A stretch of 64,000 nt of DNA, from contig NZ_CP074102.1 in assembly GCF_018310535.1 (NCBI RefSeq), positions 7,316,001 through 7,380,000 of the forward strand. The letters run 5' to 3'. Positions 20,160-32,399 of the stretch are shown here, piece after piece; the first letter of the stretch is position 1; every line of letters starts with the position of its first letter. Under the pieces are notes generated by a model. The model was not told where the DNA came from, made no database searches, and saw only the letters and a program-made list of their open reading frames with translations. Origin of the DNA: Streptomyces mirabilis. Its GTDB lineage: Bacteria; Actinomycetota; Actinomycetes; Streptomycetales; Streptomycetaceae. The position numbers and the translations under genes were made by a program.

Positions 20160-22319
20160 TCAGCCCGTCGTCTCCCCGCCCTTCGAGGTGGGCGAGACGG
20201 CGGGCTTCCGCGTGTCCGGGGGAAGTCTGCGCGGCGAGGGCACCGCACCCAGCGGCCGGGGACCGGGCCCCCGCAGCGCCCGCGCCACCGCCGCCTCCCG
20301 GCCGAGCCGAGCCCCCGCCCGTACGCACGCCTCGTACCGCTCGTCGCCCAGCCGCCGCCGGGCCCCCGCCTCGCACCGCTCGTGCGGAACGTTGTAGTAC
20401 GCCGAGCCGAACAGCGGCAGGCCCACCGAGGGCCACAGCCGGGCCGCCGCCCCCTGCAGCACCGCGGCCTCGGCCGGATCACCCTCCGTCTCCGTGACCA
20501 GCGCCAGCAGCTCGATCGCGAGGACCGTGCCGAGCAGGTCGTGGAAGGCGTGCCCGGTGTCCAGGCTCTGTTCCAGGAGACCCCGGGCGCGCCCCGGATC
20601 GCCCGCGGTCTGCGCCCCGTACGCCAGCACATACAGCGCGTACGCGAGTGCCCAGCGCTCCCCGTGGTCCTCGCAGACCCTGCGGACGTCCTCGCACAGC
20701 TTCACCGCGCCCGGCAGGTCGCCCCGGAACGCCAGCGCCATCGCCAGCTCGACCTGGGCCATCAGCACGTTGCTGTTGAGCTCGCCGATCTCGTGGTAGC
20801 GGTCGAGGGCCGAGCGCAGCAGGGTTTCCGCGCGTGCCATGTCGTCGCCGACCAGCGCCAGACAGCCGGTGCGGTGCTCGGCGTAGGCGATCGCGGTGGG
20901 GTTGTCGGTGCGTTCGGCCTGCTCGCGGCACTCCTGGAGCGCGGTGAGCGCGGGCACCGTGTCGCCTTGGAGGATCGCCACATGGCCGAGCACCCACAGG
21001 GCCTTCAGCCGCGACTGGTCGCGGTCGCTGTCGAGCTCCACCCCACGCTCCAGCCAGTGCCGTCCCTCCGCCAGCCGACCGCAGCCGACCCAGTAGAACC
21101 ACAGGCTGCCGGCGAGGTACTGGCCCAGATGCGTCTCGCCCGGCTCGGTCAGGCAGTACTCCAGGGCGGAGCGCAGATTCGGCAGCTCCGTCTCGATGCG
21201 CGCGGCCACCTCACCCTGCCGCGGCGAGAACCAGTCCAGCTCGCACCAGGTGGCCAGGCCCGTGTACCAGTCGCGGTGGCGGCGGCGCAGCCGGCTCGCG
21301 TCGCCCGCCGCCACCAGCCAGTCCGTGCCGTACGCCCGCACGGTGTCCAGCATCCGGTAGCGCAGGCCGGCCGCCGTCTCCTCGCGCGCCAGCACGGACT
21401 GCGCGAGCAGCTCGCCCAGCACGTCGAGGACGTCGTCGGCGTGCAGTCCGTCGCCGCTGCACACGTATTCGGCGGCCTCCAGGTCGAACGGTCCGGCGAA
21501 CACCGAGAGCCGCGACCACAGCAGCCGCTCCTCGGGCGTGCACAGCTCATGGCTCCAGCCGATGGCCGTCCGCAACGTCTGGTGGCGTGGCAGGGCGTCA
21601 CGCCCGCCGCCGGTCAGCAGCCGGAAGCGGTCATCGAGCCGGGACAGCAGCTGCCCGGGGGAGAGGGCGCTCAGCCGGCCCGCGGCCAGCTCGACGGCGA
21701 GCGGGATCCCGTCCAGGCATCGGCACAGCTCCAGGACGTCCGCCCGGTTGCCGTCGTCCAGCGTGAACCCGGGCACCCGGGCCGCCGCCCGGTCCGTGAA
21801 GAGCTCCGCGGCTTCCCGCCCGGGCAGTGGGGCCAGCGGGAACAGCAGCTCGCCCTCGACCTCCAGCGGCCTGCGGCCCACGGCGAGCACCCGCAGCCCC
21901 GGCGCATGCCGCAGCAGCTCGCCCACCAGCGCGGCGCACGCGTCCACCAGTTGCTCGAACCCGTCTACGACCAGCAGGAGTTGACGCTCGGCGAGATGGT
22001 CGAGGAGCAGTCTGAGGGGCGGCTTCGACGTCTGGTCCGTCAGCGCGAGGGCCTCCACGAGCGCGTACGCGACGAGATCCGGATCGCGCACGGAGGCCAG
22101 CTCCACCCGCCATGATCCGTCGCGCGGCCGGGTGTGTGCCGCGGCCCGTGCCGCGAGGCGTGACTTGCCTATGCCGCCCATGCCCGTCACCGTCACCAGC
22201 CGGGCCTGCCCCAGCGCCTCCGCCAGCCGTGCGAGTTCGGCGGTGCGCCCCACGAACGCGTTGAGTTCCAGGGGCAGATTGCCGGGTGCGGACCGGTCGG
22301 AGCACTCAGAAGCTCGCAT
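20160..22319 (-). CDS. P-loop NTPase / TPR regulator-like protein without an obvious DNA-binding domain
   Basis: This 719-aa protein is built like the ATPase-plus-TPR half of SARP/LuxR-type regulators. The N-terminus ELNAFVGRTAELARLAEAL leads to Walker A VTGMGGIGKSRLA, Walker B LLLVVDGFEQLVDA and the winged-helix stretch DGIPLAVELAAGRLSALSPGQL. From about residue 400 onward there are helical TPR-like repeats (WVLGHVAILQGDTVPALTALQE). No BTAD, LuxR or other DNA-binding module is visible at either end. The ATG at 22319 is used; a TTG at 22358 would add 13 residues. Function and partner are unknown. Confidence 0.7.
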   Translation of the reverse strand: MRASECSDRSAPGNLPLELNAFVGRTAELARLAEALGQARLVTVTGMGGIGKSRLAARAAAHTRPRDGSWRVELASVRDPDLVAYALVEALALTDQTSKPPLRLLLDHLAERQLLLVVDGFEQLVDACAALVGELLRHAPGLRVLAVGRRPLEVEGELLFPLAPLPGREAAELFTDRAAARVPGFTLDDGNRADVLELCRCLDGIPLAVELAAGRLSALSPGQLLSRLDDRFRLLTGGGRDALPRHQTLRTAIGWSHELCTPEERLLWSRLSVFAGPFDLEAAEYVCSGDGLHADDVLDVLGELLAQSVLAREETAAGLRYRMLDTVRAYGTDWLVAAGDASRLRRRHRDWYTGLATWCELDWFSPRQGEVAARIETELPNLRSALEYCLTEPGETHLGQYLAGSLWFYWVGCGRLAEGRHWLERGVELDSDRDQSRLKALWVLGHVAILQGDTVPALTALQECREQAERTDNPTAIAYAEHRTGCLALVGDDMARAETLLRSALDRYHEIGELNSNVLMAQVELAMALAFRGDLPGAVKLCEDVRRVCEDHGERWALAYALYVLAYGAQTAGDPGRARGLLEQSLDTGHAFHDLLGTVLAIELLALVTETEGDPAEAAVLQGAAARLWPSVGLPLFGSAYYNVPHERCEAGARRRLGDERYEACVRAGARLGREAAVARALRGPGPRPLGAVPSPRRLPPDTRKPAVSPTSKGGETTG
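20163..20205 (+). terminator. Hairpin terminator of rpsD inside the 3' end of the convergent gene
   Basis: A 12-bp stem with one G-T pair (GCCCGTCGTCTC with GAGACGGCGGGC) starts 37 nt after the rpsD stop. It overlaps the last codons of the minus-strand regulator gene. It probably serves both converging transcripts. Confidence 0.6.
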
Positions 22320-22444
22320 GGGACACGGAGCGTACTGACCCGTAAGCGGTCCGTACAATCACTTCGCGCAACTCCGGGCCCGGCAGCCGGTAATGCGGTA
22401 CGGAGCGGCGGCCCCGGCGCGATAGGCTCGGGGGACGACTTTTT

Positions 22445-22502
22445 GATGTTCAGACACGATGTTCAGAGACGATGTCCAGGCACGTACTGGCAGGCACGTA
22501 CT
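22445..22502. repeat. Short tandem repeats upstream of the DUF948 gene
   Basis: Three 13-bp units start at 22445, 22458 and 22471 (GATGTTCAGACAC and two variants). An 11-bp block, AGGCACGTACT, is then repeated with a 14-nt period at 22478 and 22492. They occupy the divergent promoter region between the P-loop regulator and the DUF948 gene. Confidence 0.7.
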
Positions 22503-22518
22503 AGGGAGCGGTGCGACA

Positions 22519-22953
22519 GTGTCCGGTGGAGAGGTGGCCGGGATCCTGGTGGCCGTCTTCTGGGCGATCCTGGTCTCCTTCCTCGCCGTTGCACTGGCGA
22601 GGCTGGCCCAGACGCTCAGGGCGACCACCAAGCTCGTGGCGGACGTGACCGACCAGGCCGTCCCGCTGCTGGCCGACGCCTCCGCGGCAGTGCGCTCCGC
22701 GCAGACCCAGATCGACCGGGTCGACGCCATCGCGTCGGACGTCCAGGAGGTCACCTCGAACGCGTCGGCGCTCTCCACGACCGTCGCGTCCACCTTCGGT
22801 GGCCCGCTGGTGAAGGTCGCGGCGTTCGGCTACGGCGTCCGCCGGGCCATCGGCGGCCGCAAGGACAATGTGCCCCCCAAGGCCTCCCGTCGTACCGTGA
22901 TCGTGGGCCGCACCGTCCCGTCCGCGCGACGGGGAAAGCGGAAGAAGGACTGA
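22519..22953 (+). CDS. DUF948 family membrane protein
   Basis: This 144-aa protein has one N-terminal membrane helix (about residues 5-25, GILVAVFWAILVSFLAVALA) followed by a long amphipathic helix with heptad-like spacing. The tail is basic and ends RRGKRKKD. DUF948 proteins are small membrane-tethered coiled-coil proteins of unknown function. The GTG at 22519 with AGGGAG upstream is chosen; an earlier start at 22459 would include the tandem repeats. The next small gene and alaS follow closely, a conserved actinobacterial arrangement. Confidence 0.82.
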   Translation: MSGGEVAGILVAVFWAILVSFLAVALARLAQTLRATTKLVADVTDQAVPLLADASAAVRSAQTQIDRVDAIASDVQEVTSNASALSTTVASTFGGPLVKVAAFGYGVRRAIGGRKDNVPPKASRRTVIVGRTVPSARRGKRKKD

Positions 22954-22960
22954 CGCAGCG

Positions 22961-23305
22961 ATGTTCCGCCGTACCTTCTGGTTCACCGCCGGCGCAGCCG
23001 CGGGTGTGTGGGCCACCACCAAGGTCAACCGCAAGCTCAAGCAGCTGACCCCCGAGAGCCTCGCGGCCCAGGCCGCGAACAAGGCGATCGAGGCCGGGCA
23101 CCGGCTCAAGGACTTCGCGCTCGACGTCCGTGACGGCATGGCCGAGCGGGAGGCCGAACTCGACGAGGCGCTCGGGCTCAATGACCACCCGGAGCTGCCC
23201 GGGCCCCGGCGTGTCGCCGCGATCGAGAGCAGTCCGAAACACAGCAAGAACCCGACGTACGTCGAGAGGTCGACGTACTCGTACAACCGGAATGAGGACC
23301 ACTGA
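22961..23305 (+). CDS. DUF6167-like small protein upstream of alaS
   Basis: This 114-aa protein begins [29 protein letters not shown], a short hydrophobic segment that looks like a membrane or uncleaved signal anchor. A charged helical body ([13 protein letters not shown]) and a polar tail follow. It lies 7 nt after the DUF948 gene and its TGA overlaps the alaS ATG by 1 nt, so it is translated in the same unit. Family naming is by resemblance to the small conserved protein always seen here in streptomycetes. Function is unknown. Confidence 0.75.
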   Translation: MFRRTFWFTAGAAAGVWATTKVNRKLKQLTPESLAAQAANKAIEAGHRLKDFALDVRDGMAEREAELDEALGLNDHPELPGPRRVAAIESSPKHSKNPTYVERSTYSYNRNEDH

Positions 23306-25977
23306 TGGAGTCGGCCGAGATTCGCCGCCGCTGGTTGAGCTTCTACGAGGAGCGCGGTCACACTGTCGTTCCCTCGGCGTCGCTCATCGCGGACGACCCG
23401 ACTCTGCTCCTGGTCCCCGCGGGCATGGTGCCCTTCAAGCCGTACTTCCTCGGTGAGGTCAAGCCGCCGTGGTCGCGCGCCACCAGCGTGCAGAAGTGCG
23501 TGCGCACGCCCGACATCGAAGAGGTCGGCAAGACCACCCGGCACGGCACGTTCTTCCAGATGTGCGGCAACTTCTCCTTCGGTGACTACTTCAAGGAAGG
23601 CGCGATCACCTACGCCTGGGAGCTGCTCACCTCGCCCCAGGACAAGGGTGGTTACGGGCTCGACCCCGAGCGTCTGTGGATCACGGTCTACCTCGACGAC
23701 GACGAGGCCGAGTCCATCTGGCGCGACAAGATCGGCGTCCCGGCCGAGCGCATCCAGCGCCTGGGCAAGAAGGACAACTACTGGTCCATGGGCGTCCCCG
23801 GCCCCTGCGGCCCGTGTTCCGAGATCAACTACGACCGCGGCCCCGAGTTCGGCGTCGAGGGCGGCCCGGCCGTCAACGACGAGCGGTACGTGGAGATCTG
23901 GAACCTGGTCTTCATGCAGTACGAGCGCGGTGAGGGCACCTCGAAGGAGGACTTCGAGATCCTCGGCGAGCTGCCCAGCAAGAACATCGACACCGGCCTC
24001 GGCATGGAACGCCTCGCCATGATTCTGCAGGGCGTGCAGAACATGTACGAGATCGACACCTCCATGGCCGTCATCAAGAAGGCCACCGAGCTGACGGGTG
24101 TCGAGTACGGCGCCGCCCACGACTCGGACGTCTCGCTGCGCGTGGTCACCGACCACATGCGCACCTCCGTGATGCTCATCGGCGACGGCGTGAGCCCCGG
24201 CAACGAGGGCCGCGGCTACGTCCTGCGCCGCATCATGCGCCGCGCCATCCGCAACATGCGGCTGCTCGGCGCCACCGGTCCGGTCGTCAAGGACCTCATC
24301 GACGTCGTGATCGAGATGATGGGCCAGCAGTACCCGGAACTGGTCAGCGACCGTCGGCGGATCGAGACCGTGGCCCTCGCCGAGGAGGCGGCCTTCCTCA
24401 AGACGCTGAAGGCCGGCACGAACATCCTCGACACGGCCATCACGGACACCAAGGAGTCCGGCGGCACCGTGCTCGCCGGCGACAAGGCCTTCCTGCTCCA
24501 CGACACCTGGGGCTTCCCGATCGACCTCACCCTCGAAATGGCCGCCGAGCAGGGCCTTTCGGTGGACGAGGACGGCTTCCGGCGTCTGATGAAGGAGCAG
24601 CGGGACAAGGCCAAGGCCGACGCCCAGGCCAAGAAGACGGGCCACGCCGACCTCGGCGCCTACCGTCAGATCGCCGACGCCGCCGGTGAGACCGAGTTCA
24701 TCGGCTACGACCGGACCGACGGCGAGTCGCGCATCGTCGGCATCCTGGTCGACGGTGTCTCCTCGCCCGCCGCCACCGAGGGCGACGAGGTCGAGATCGT
24801 CCTCGACCGCACCCCGTTCTACGCCGAGGGCGGCGGCCAGATCGGCGACACCGGCCGCATCAAGGTCGACACCGGTGCCGTCATCGAGATCCGCGACTGC
24901 CAGAAGCCCGTCCCGGGTGTGTACGTCCACAAGGGTGTCGTCCAGGTCGGCGAGGTCACCGTCGGTGCCCAGGCCCAGGCCACCATCGACTCCCGTCGCC
25001 GGACGGCCATCGCCCGCGCCCACTCGGCCACGCACCTCACCCACCAGGCCCTGCGCGACGCCCTCGGCCCGACGGCCGCCCAGGCCGGTTCCGAGAACCA
25101 GCCCGGCCGCTTCCGCTTCGACTTCGGTTCCCCCTCGGCCGTTCCGACGACCGTCATGACCGACGTCGAGCAGAAGATCAACGAGGTGCTCGCCCGAGAC
25201 CTGGACGTGCACGCCGAGATCCTGAGCCTCGACGAGGCCAAGAAGCAGGGCGCCATCGCCGAGTTCGGCGAGAAGTACGGCGAGCGCGTGCGCGTCGTGA
25301 CCATCGGCGACTTCTCCAAGGAGCTGTGCGGCGGTACGCACGTCCACAACACCGCCCAGCTGGGCCTGGTCAAGCTGCTCGGCGAGTCCTCGATCGGCTC
25401 CGGCGTACGGCGTATCGAGGCCCTGGTGGGCGTCGACGCCTACAACTTCCTCGCCCGCGAGCACACGGTCGTCGCCCAGCTCCAGGAGCTGATCAAGGGC
25501 CGTCCCGAGGAGCTCCCCGAGAAGGTCTCCGCCATGCTCGGCAAGCTGAAGGACGCCGAGAAGGAGATCGAGAAGTTCCGCGCGGAGAAGGTCCTGCAGG
25601 CCGCCGCCGGTCTTGTCGAGTCCGCCAAGGACGTCCGCGGTGTGGCTCTGGTCACAGGTCAGGTCCCGGACGGCACGAGCGCCGACGACCTGCGCAAGCT
25701 GGTTCTCGACGTGCGCGGCCGCATCCAGGGCGGACGGGCCGCCGTGGTGGCTCTGTTCACCACCGCGGGCGGCAAGCCGCTCACGGTCATCGCCACCAAC
25801 GAGGCCGCCCGCGAGCGTGGCCTCAAGGCCGGTGACCTGGTCCGTACGGCCGCCAAGACCCTCGGCGGCGGCGGTGGCGGCAAGCCGGACGTCGCCCAGG
25901 GCGGGGGCCAGAACCCGGCCGCCATCGGCGAGGCCGCCGACGCGGTCGAGCGGCTCGTCGCCGAGACGGCCAAGTGA
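23305..25977 (+). CDS. alaS: Alanyl-tRNA synthetase
   Basis: This 890-aa class II synthetase charges tRNA-Ala. The N-terminal [26 protein letters not shown] and the motif 2 region ([22 protein letters not shown]) are typical. The editing domain has the metal-binding [16 protein letters not shown] (HxxxH) and CGGTHVHNT. The C-terminal domain ends in the Gly-rich [15 protein letters not shown]. The ATG overlaps the upstream stop by 1 nt, and the stop overlaps the ruvX GTG by 4 nt. Confidence 0.97.
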   Translation: MESAEIRRRWLSFYEERGHTVVPSASLIADDPTLLLVPAGMVPFKPYFLGEVKPPWSRATSVQKCVRTPDIEEVGKTTRHGTFFQMCGNFSFGDYFKEGAITYAWELLTSPQDKGGYGLDPERLWITVYLDDDEAESIWRDKIGVPAERIQRLGKKDNYWSMGVPGPCGPCSEINYDRGPEFGVEGGPAVNDERYVEIWNLVFMQYERGEGTSKEDFEILGELPSKNIDTGLGMERLAMILQGVQNMYEIDTSMAVIKKATELTGVEYGAAHDSDVSLRVVTDHMRTSVMLIGDGVSPGNEGRGYVLRRIMRRAIRNMRLLGATGPVVKDLIDVVIEMMGQQYPELVSDRRRIETVALAEEAAFLKTLKAGTNILDTAITDTKESGGTVLAGDKAFLLHDTWGFPIDLTLEMAAEQGLSVDEDGFRRLMKEQRDKAKADAQAKKTGHADLGAYRQIADAAGETEFIGYDRTDGESRIVGILVDGVSSPAATEGDEVEIVLDRTPFYAEGGGQIGDTGRIKVDTGAVIEIRDCQKPVPGVYVHKGVVQVGEVTVGAQAQATIDSRRRTAIARAHSATHLTHQALRDALGPTAAQAGSENQPGRFRFDFGSPSAVPTTVMTDVEQKINEVLARDLDVHAEILSLDEAKKQGAIAEFGEKYGERVRVVTIGDFSKELCGGTHVHNTAQLGLVKLLGESSIGSGVRRIEALVGVDAYNFLAREHTVVAQLQELIKGRPEELPEKVSAMLGKLKDAEKEIEKFRAEKVLQAAAGLVESAKDVRGVALVTGQVPDGTSADDLRKLVLDVRGRIQGGRAAVVALFTTAGGKPLTVIATNEAARERGLKAGDLVRTAAKTLGGGGGGKPDVAQGGGQNPAAIGEAADAVERLVAETAK

Positions 25978-26477
25978 GCACGGACGGTCAGCGGAGCGGG
26001 GACGGCCGGGGCATGCGCCGCGGCCGCCGGCTCGCGATCGACGTCGGGGACGCCCGGATCGGGGTCGCCTCGTGCGACCCCGACGGGATCCTCGCGACTC
26101 CGGTCGAGACCGTGCCGGGGCGTGACGTCCCCGCCGCGCAGCGCCGGTTGAAGCAACTCGTCGAGGAGTACGAGCCGATCGAGGTCGTCGTCGGGCTCCC
26201 TCGCTCCCTCAAGGGGGGCGAGGGCCCCGCCGCCGTGAAGGTGCGCGCCTTCGCCCAGGAGCTGGCCCGGGCGATCGCGCCCGTCGAGGTCCGGCTCCTC
26301 GACGAGAGGATGACCACAGTGACGGCCAGTCAGGGGCTGCGCGCGTCGGGCGTGAAGTCCAAGAAGGGCAGGTCCGTCATCGATCAGGCGGCCGCCGTCG
26401 TCATCCTGCAGCAGGCTCTGGAGTCCGAACGGGCGTCAGGGAACGCACCGGGCGAGGGCGTCGAAGTGGTCATCTGA
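25974..26477 (+). CDS. ruvX: Holliday junction resolvase-like protein RuvX (YqgF)
   Basis: This 167-aa RNase H-fold protein has the catalytic start [21 protein letters not shown], the central [13 protein letters not shown] and the second acidic cluster [13 protein letters not shown]. The C-terminal [15 protein letters not shown] completes the fold. In bacteria YqgF/RuvX matures 16S rRNA or resolves junctions. The GTG overlaps the alaS stop by 4 nt, as is standard in actinobacteria. mltG follows after 122 nt. Confidence 0.93.
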   Translation: MSTDGQRSGDGRGMRRGRRLAIDVGDARIGVASCDPDGILATPVETVPGRDVPAAQRRLKQLVEEYEPIEVVVGLPRSLKGGEGPAAVKVRAFAQELARAIAPVEVRLLDERMTTVTASQGLRASGVKSKKGRSVIDQAAAVVILQQALESERASGNAPGEGVEVVI

Positions 26478-26599
26478 TCGCGATACGGTAACGTTCCGCG
26501 CGATGTGGTGGTGTTCGAACAGCCACCGCACAGCGAAGAGGCGGACGGGAGCCGAGCCACCAGCGACAGCAGCCACCGCCTCGCGGCTCTAGGGGATCG

Positions 26600-28393
26600 A
26601 TGACTGAGTATGGCCGGGGCGCAGGCTCCGAACCGTGGAATCCGGAGGACCCGTTGTTCGGGGACGGCGGATGGGGAGGGCAGGCCGTCGACGGCCAGTC
26701 CCCCTACGGCGGCCAGCCGCAGCACTACCCGCAGCAGCCGCAGCAGCACCAGCAGTCCCAGTACGGCGAGTGGAGCCCGGACCAGCAGGGCGGCTACGGC
26801 CAGGGGCAGCATTACGGCGCCCAGAACCAGCAGCACTTCGAAGGCCAGGGCCGGCAGCAGTATCACGAGCAGGGCCGGCAGCACTTCCACGGCCAGGGGC
26901 AGCAGCAGTATCCGCAGCAGTACTCCGGCCAGGAGCAGCAGCCGTACGTCGATCAGGGTCAGCAGCAGTACAACGGACAGAACCAGCAGCAGTACCACGA
27001 CGGCGGCTGGGACAACGGGACGCAGCACCAGGCCACCTACGCCGCCGACCCGAACGACCCGTACGGCAACCAGGCCGCCGGGTACACCGGTGAGCAGCCC
27101 GACTTCTACGGCACTCCCGACGCGTATCCACCGCCGGAGCCGCCCGCCCGTCGCCGTGCCGAGCCCGAGCCGGAGATCGACTGGGATCCGGGACCCGACC
27201 AGGGCGAACACGCCTTCTTCGCGGGCGGCGACGACGATGACGACTTCGACGACGACGATCCGAAGGGCGGTCGCGGCGACCGGAAGGGCCGCGGCGGCAA
27301 GGGCGAAAAGGGCAAGAAGCGCCGCAGCGGCTGCGCCTGCCTGATGGTCGTGCTGGTCTTCGGCGGCGGTATCGGCGGAGTCGGATATTACGGGTATCAC
27401 ACCTACCAAAATCGTTTCGGCGCGGCTCCGGACTACGCGGGTGACGGCACGGGCGAGGTGACGGTCGAGATTCCCAAGGGCGCGTTCGGTTATGCGATCG
27501 GGCGGGTGCTGAAGGAAGCCGGCGTCGTCAAGAGCGTCGACGCCTTCGTGTCCGCTCAGCAGCAGACCCCCGACGGGGACAAGATCCAGGCGGGCGCGTA
27601 TGTGCTGAGGAAGAGCATGTCGGCTGCCAGCGCGGTCAAGCTGATGCTCGACCCCAAGAGCCAGAACAACGTGATCGTCGCCCCTGGGCAGCGCAACGTC
27701 GTGGTCTACCAGGCGATCGACAAGAAGCTCGACCTCGCGGACGGCACCACCGGGAAGATCGCCAAGAAGGAGTACAAGACCTTCGGACTTCCCAGCTGGG
27801 CGAACGACAGCAAGGACATAAAGGATCCGCTGGAAGGATTCCTCTACCCGGCGACCTATCCCGCCGCCAAGGGCATGAAGCCCGAGGCGATCCTGAAGCA
27901 GATGGTGACGCAGGCCAAGGAGAAGTACGCGGCCTACAACCTCGTGGCCAAGGCCAAGGAACTGAACCTGGTGAACCCGCTCCAGGTCGTCACGGTCGCG
28001 AGCCTCGTCCAGGCCGAGGGTAAGACGCACGACGACTTCCGCAAGATGGCCGAGGTGGTCTACAACCGTCTCAAGTCCACGAACACGGAGACCAACAGGC
28101 TGCTCCAGTTCGACTCGACCTTCAATTACCTGAAGGGCCAGAGCAACATCCACATCAGCGAGTCCGAGATCAACAGCAACAAGGACCCGTACAACACCTA
28201 TACGCGGAGGGGTCTGCCGCCCGGTCCGATCGGCAACCCCGGTGACGACGCGATCAAGGCGACGTTGAACCCGACCAGCGACGGCTGGATCTATTTCGTG
28301 GCGACCGACGGTCAGAGCAACACCGAATTCGCCAAGACCTATGCGGAATTCCAGAAGCTCAAGGACAAGTTCAATGAGAGCTCGGGCAACTGA
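26600..28393 (+). CDS. mltG: Endolytic transglycosylase MltG with a Gln/Tyr-rich N-terminal extension
   Basis: This 597-aa protein cleaves nascent peptidoglycan strands at the membrane and so sets glycan length. The first 175 residues are a Gln/Gly/Tyr/His-rich low-complexity stretch, followed by an acidic DDDDDFDDDDP and a Lys/Arg-rich linker. One membrane helix lies near residues 245-265 (CACLMVVLVFGGGIGGVGYYG). The YceG/MltG domain spans about 290-590, with the catalytic Glu in ASLVQAEGKT and the signature NTYTRRGLPPGPIGNPG. The disordered head would be cytoplasmic. aroE starts inside the last codons. Confidence 0.92.
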   Translation: MTEYGRGAGSEPWNPEDPLFGDGGWGGQAVDGQSPYGGQPQHYPQQPQQHQQSQYGEWSPDQQGGYGQGQHYGAQNQQHFEGQGRQQYHEQGRQHFHGQGQQQYPQQYSGQEQQPYVDQGQQQYNGQNQQQYHDGGWDNGTQHQATYAADPNDPYGNQAAGYTGEQPDFYGTPDAYPPPEPPARRRAEPEPEIDWDPGPDQGEHAFFAGGDDDDDFDDDDPKGGRGDRKGRGGKGEKGKKRRSGCACLMVVLVFGGGIGGVGYYGYHTYQNRFGAAPDYAGDGTGEVTVEIPKGAFGYAIGRVLKEAGVVKSVDAFVSAQQQTPDGDKIQAGAYVLRKSMSAASAVKLMLDPKSQNNVIVAPGQRNVVVYQAIDKKLDLADGTTGKIAKKEYKTFGLPSWANDSKDIKDPLEGFLYPATYPAAKGMKPEAILKQMVTQAKEKYAAYNLVAKAKELNLVNPLQVVTVASLVQAEGKTHDDFRKMAEVVYNRLKSTNTETNRLLQFDSTFNYLKGQSNIHISESEINSNKDPYNTYTRRGLPPGPIGNPGDDAIKATLNPTSDGWIYFVATDGQSNTEFAKTYAEFQKLKDKFNESSGN

Positions 28394-29213
28394 CGCCCGA
28401 AGGGCCGCGGTACTCGGCTCCCCGGTCGCCCATTCCCTCTCCCCGGTGCTGCACCGCACCGCGTACCGGGAGTTGGGACTCGGCGACTGGTCCTACGACC
28501 GTTTCGAGATCGACGAGGAGGCGCTGCCGGGCTTCTTCGGGGACCTCGGTCCCGAGTGGGCGGGCCTGTCGCTGACCATGCCGCTCAAGCGGGCCGTCAT
28601 CCCGCTGCTCGACGAGGTCAGCGAGACGGCGGCCTCGGTCGAGGCCGTCAACACGGTCGTGTTCACCGAGGACGGCCGTCGCGTCGGCGACAACACCGAC
28701 ATCCCCGGGATGGTCGCCGCGCTGCGCGAGCGCGGGATCGAGCAGGTGGACTCCGCCGCGATCCTCGGCGCGGGTGCCACCGCTTCCTCCGCGCTGGCCG
28801 CGCTCGCCCAGATCTGCACCGGCGAGGTCGTCGCCTACGTCCGCAGCGCGGAGCGGGCCGCCGAGATGCGGCGGTGGGGCGAGCGGCTCGACGTGGAGGT
28901 CCGTACGGAGGACTGGGCGCAGGCCGCGCAGGCCCTGCGCGCCCCGCTCGTGATCGCCACCACCCCGGCGGGTGCGACGGACGCCCTGTCCGCCGCGGTC
29001 CCGGAACGGCCCGCGACGCTCTTCGACGTGCTGTACGACCCGTGGCCCACCGACCTCGCGGCCCGCTGGTCCGGCTACGGCGGCGCCGTGGTCAGCGGAC
29101 TCGACCTGCTCGTGCACCAGGCGGTGCTCCAGGTCGAGCACATGACCGGACGCGCCCCCGCGCCGCTCGACGCCATGCGGAAGGCGGGCGAGCAGGCCCT
29201 CGCGAGCCGCTGA
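28374..29213 (+). CDS. aroE: Shikimate dehydrogenase
   Basis: This 279-aa NADP-type enzyme reduces 3-dehydroshikimate in the chorismate pathway. The shikimate site (GSPVAHSLSPVLHRTAY), catalytic Lys (SLTMPLKRAVIP) and Asp (GDNTDIPG) are present. The nucleotide-binding loop ILGAGATASSALAAL and the C-terminal LVHQAVLQVEHMTG are clear. The ATG at 28374 has AAGGAC upstream and overlaps mltG by 20 nt; an in-frame start at 28341 would lie deeper in mltG. aroC, aroK and aroB follow, making a four-gene shikimate set with a 178-nt break after aroE. Confidence 0.94.
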   Translation: MRARATDARRAAVLGSPVAHSLSPVLHRTAYRELGLGDWSYDRFEIDEEALPGFFGDLGPEWAGLSLTMPLKRAVIPLLDEVSETAASVEAVNTVVFTEDGRRVGDNTDIPGMVAALRERGIEQVDSAAILGAGATASSALAALAQICTGEVVAYVRSAERAAEMRRWGERLDVEVRTEDWAQAAQALRAPLVIATTPAGATDALSAAVPERPATLFDVLYDPWPTDLAARWSGYGGAVVSGLDLLVHQAVLQVEHMTGRAPAPLDAMRKAGEQALASR

Positions 29214-29391
29214 GCACCGCCGCGGCGGGCCGGGCGCCGTCCCGCCTGATGGACCTGCGGCGGGGCACCGCGCCCGGACGTGGGAGGATCGGAGGTGGCG
29301 GGCCCGGGCCGCGCACCCGGTCGTGCCGTCGCCGTACACGAGGACGCGTGTACGCAGCAGCAGTACCAGGGCGCGAGCATGAGGAGCACCG

Positions 29392-32179
<2,788 letters not shown>

Positions 32180-32235
32180 CTCCCAACGGGCCCCTGCTTG
32201 GCCCTGTTTGCCCTCCGTTCACGGGCACTCCCCGG

Positions 32236-32271
32236 CTTCCCCGGCCGTTCACAAAACGACGGCCGGGGAAG
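32236..32271 (+). terminator. Terminator of the aro operon
   Basis: A perfect 13-bp stem (CTTCCCCGGCCGT with ACGGCCGGGGAAG) encloses a 10-nt A-rich loop and stands 57 nt behind aroB. Confidence 0.75.
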
Positions 32272-32290
32272 GTACCGTTCGGTGGGGGTC

Positions 32291-32328
32291 CCTCCCGCGC
32301 CCCTCAGGCTGTGGGGGCGAGCGGGAGG
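32291..32328 (+). other. Second hairpin in the leader of the AAA-protein gene
   Basis: CCTCCCGC pairs with GCGGGAGG, and inside it GCCCC pairs with GGGGC. The structure starts 20 nt behind the aro terminator and ends 72 nt before the next start codon. It could be a tandem terminator or a leader structure. Confidence 0.4.
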
Positions 32329-32399
32329 CTCCGCTCGCAGGCGTCAATCGCCTTCCGCGAGCGAATGGGCGAAAAGATCACGAGACGGAGTGGCACCGG

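Noticed and set aside
26680..27010. CRISPR-like or minisatellite array in the repetitive CAG-rich stretch
   Set aside because: The repetition follows codon frame and encodes the Gln-rich MltG head; there are no constant repeats with unique spacers.
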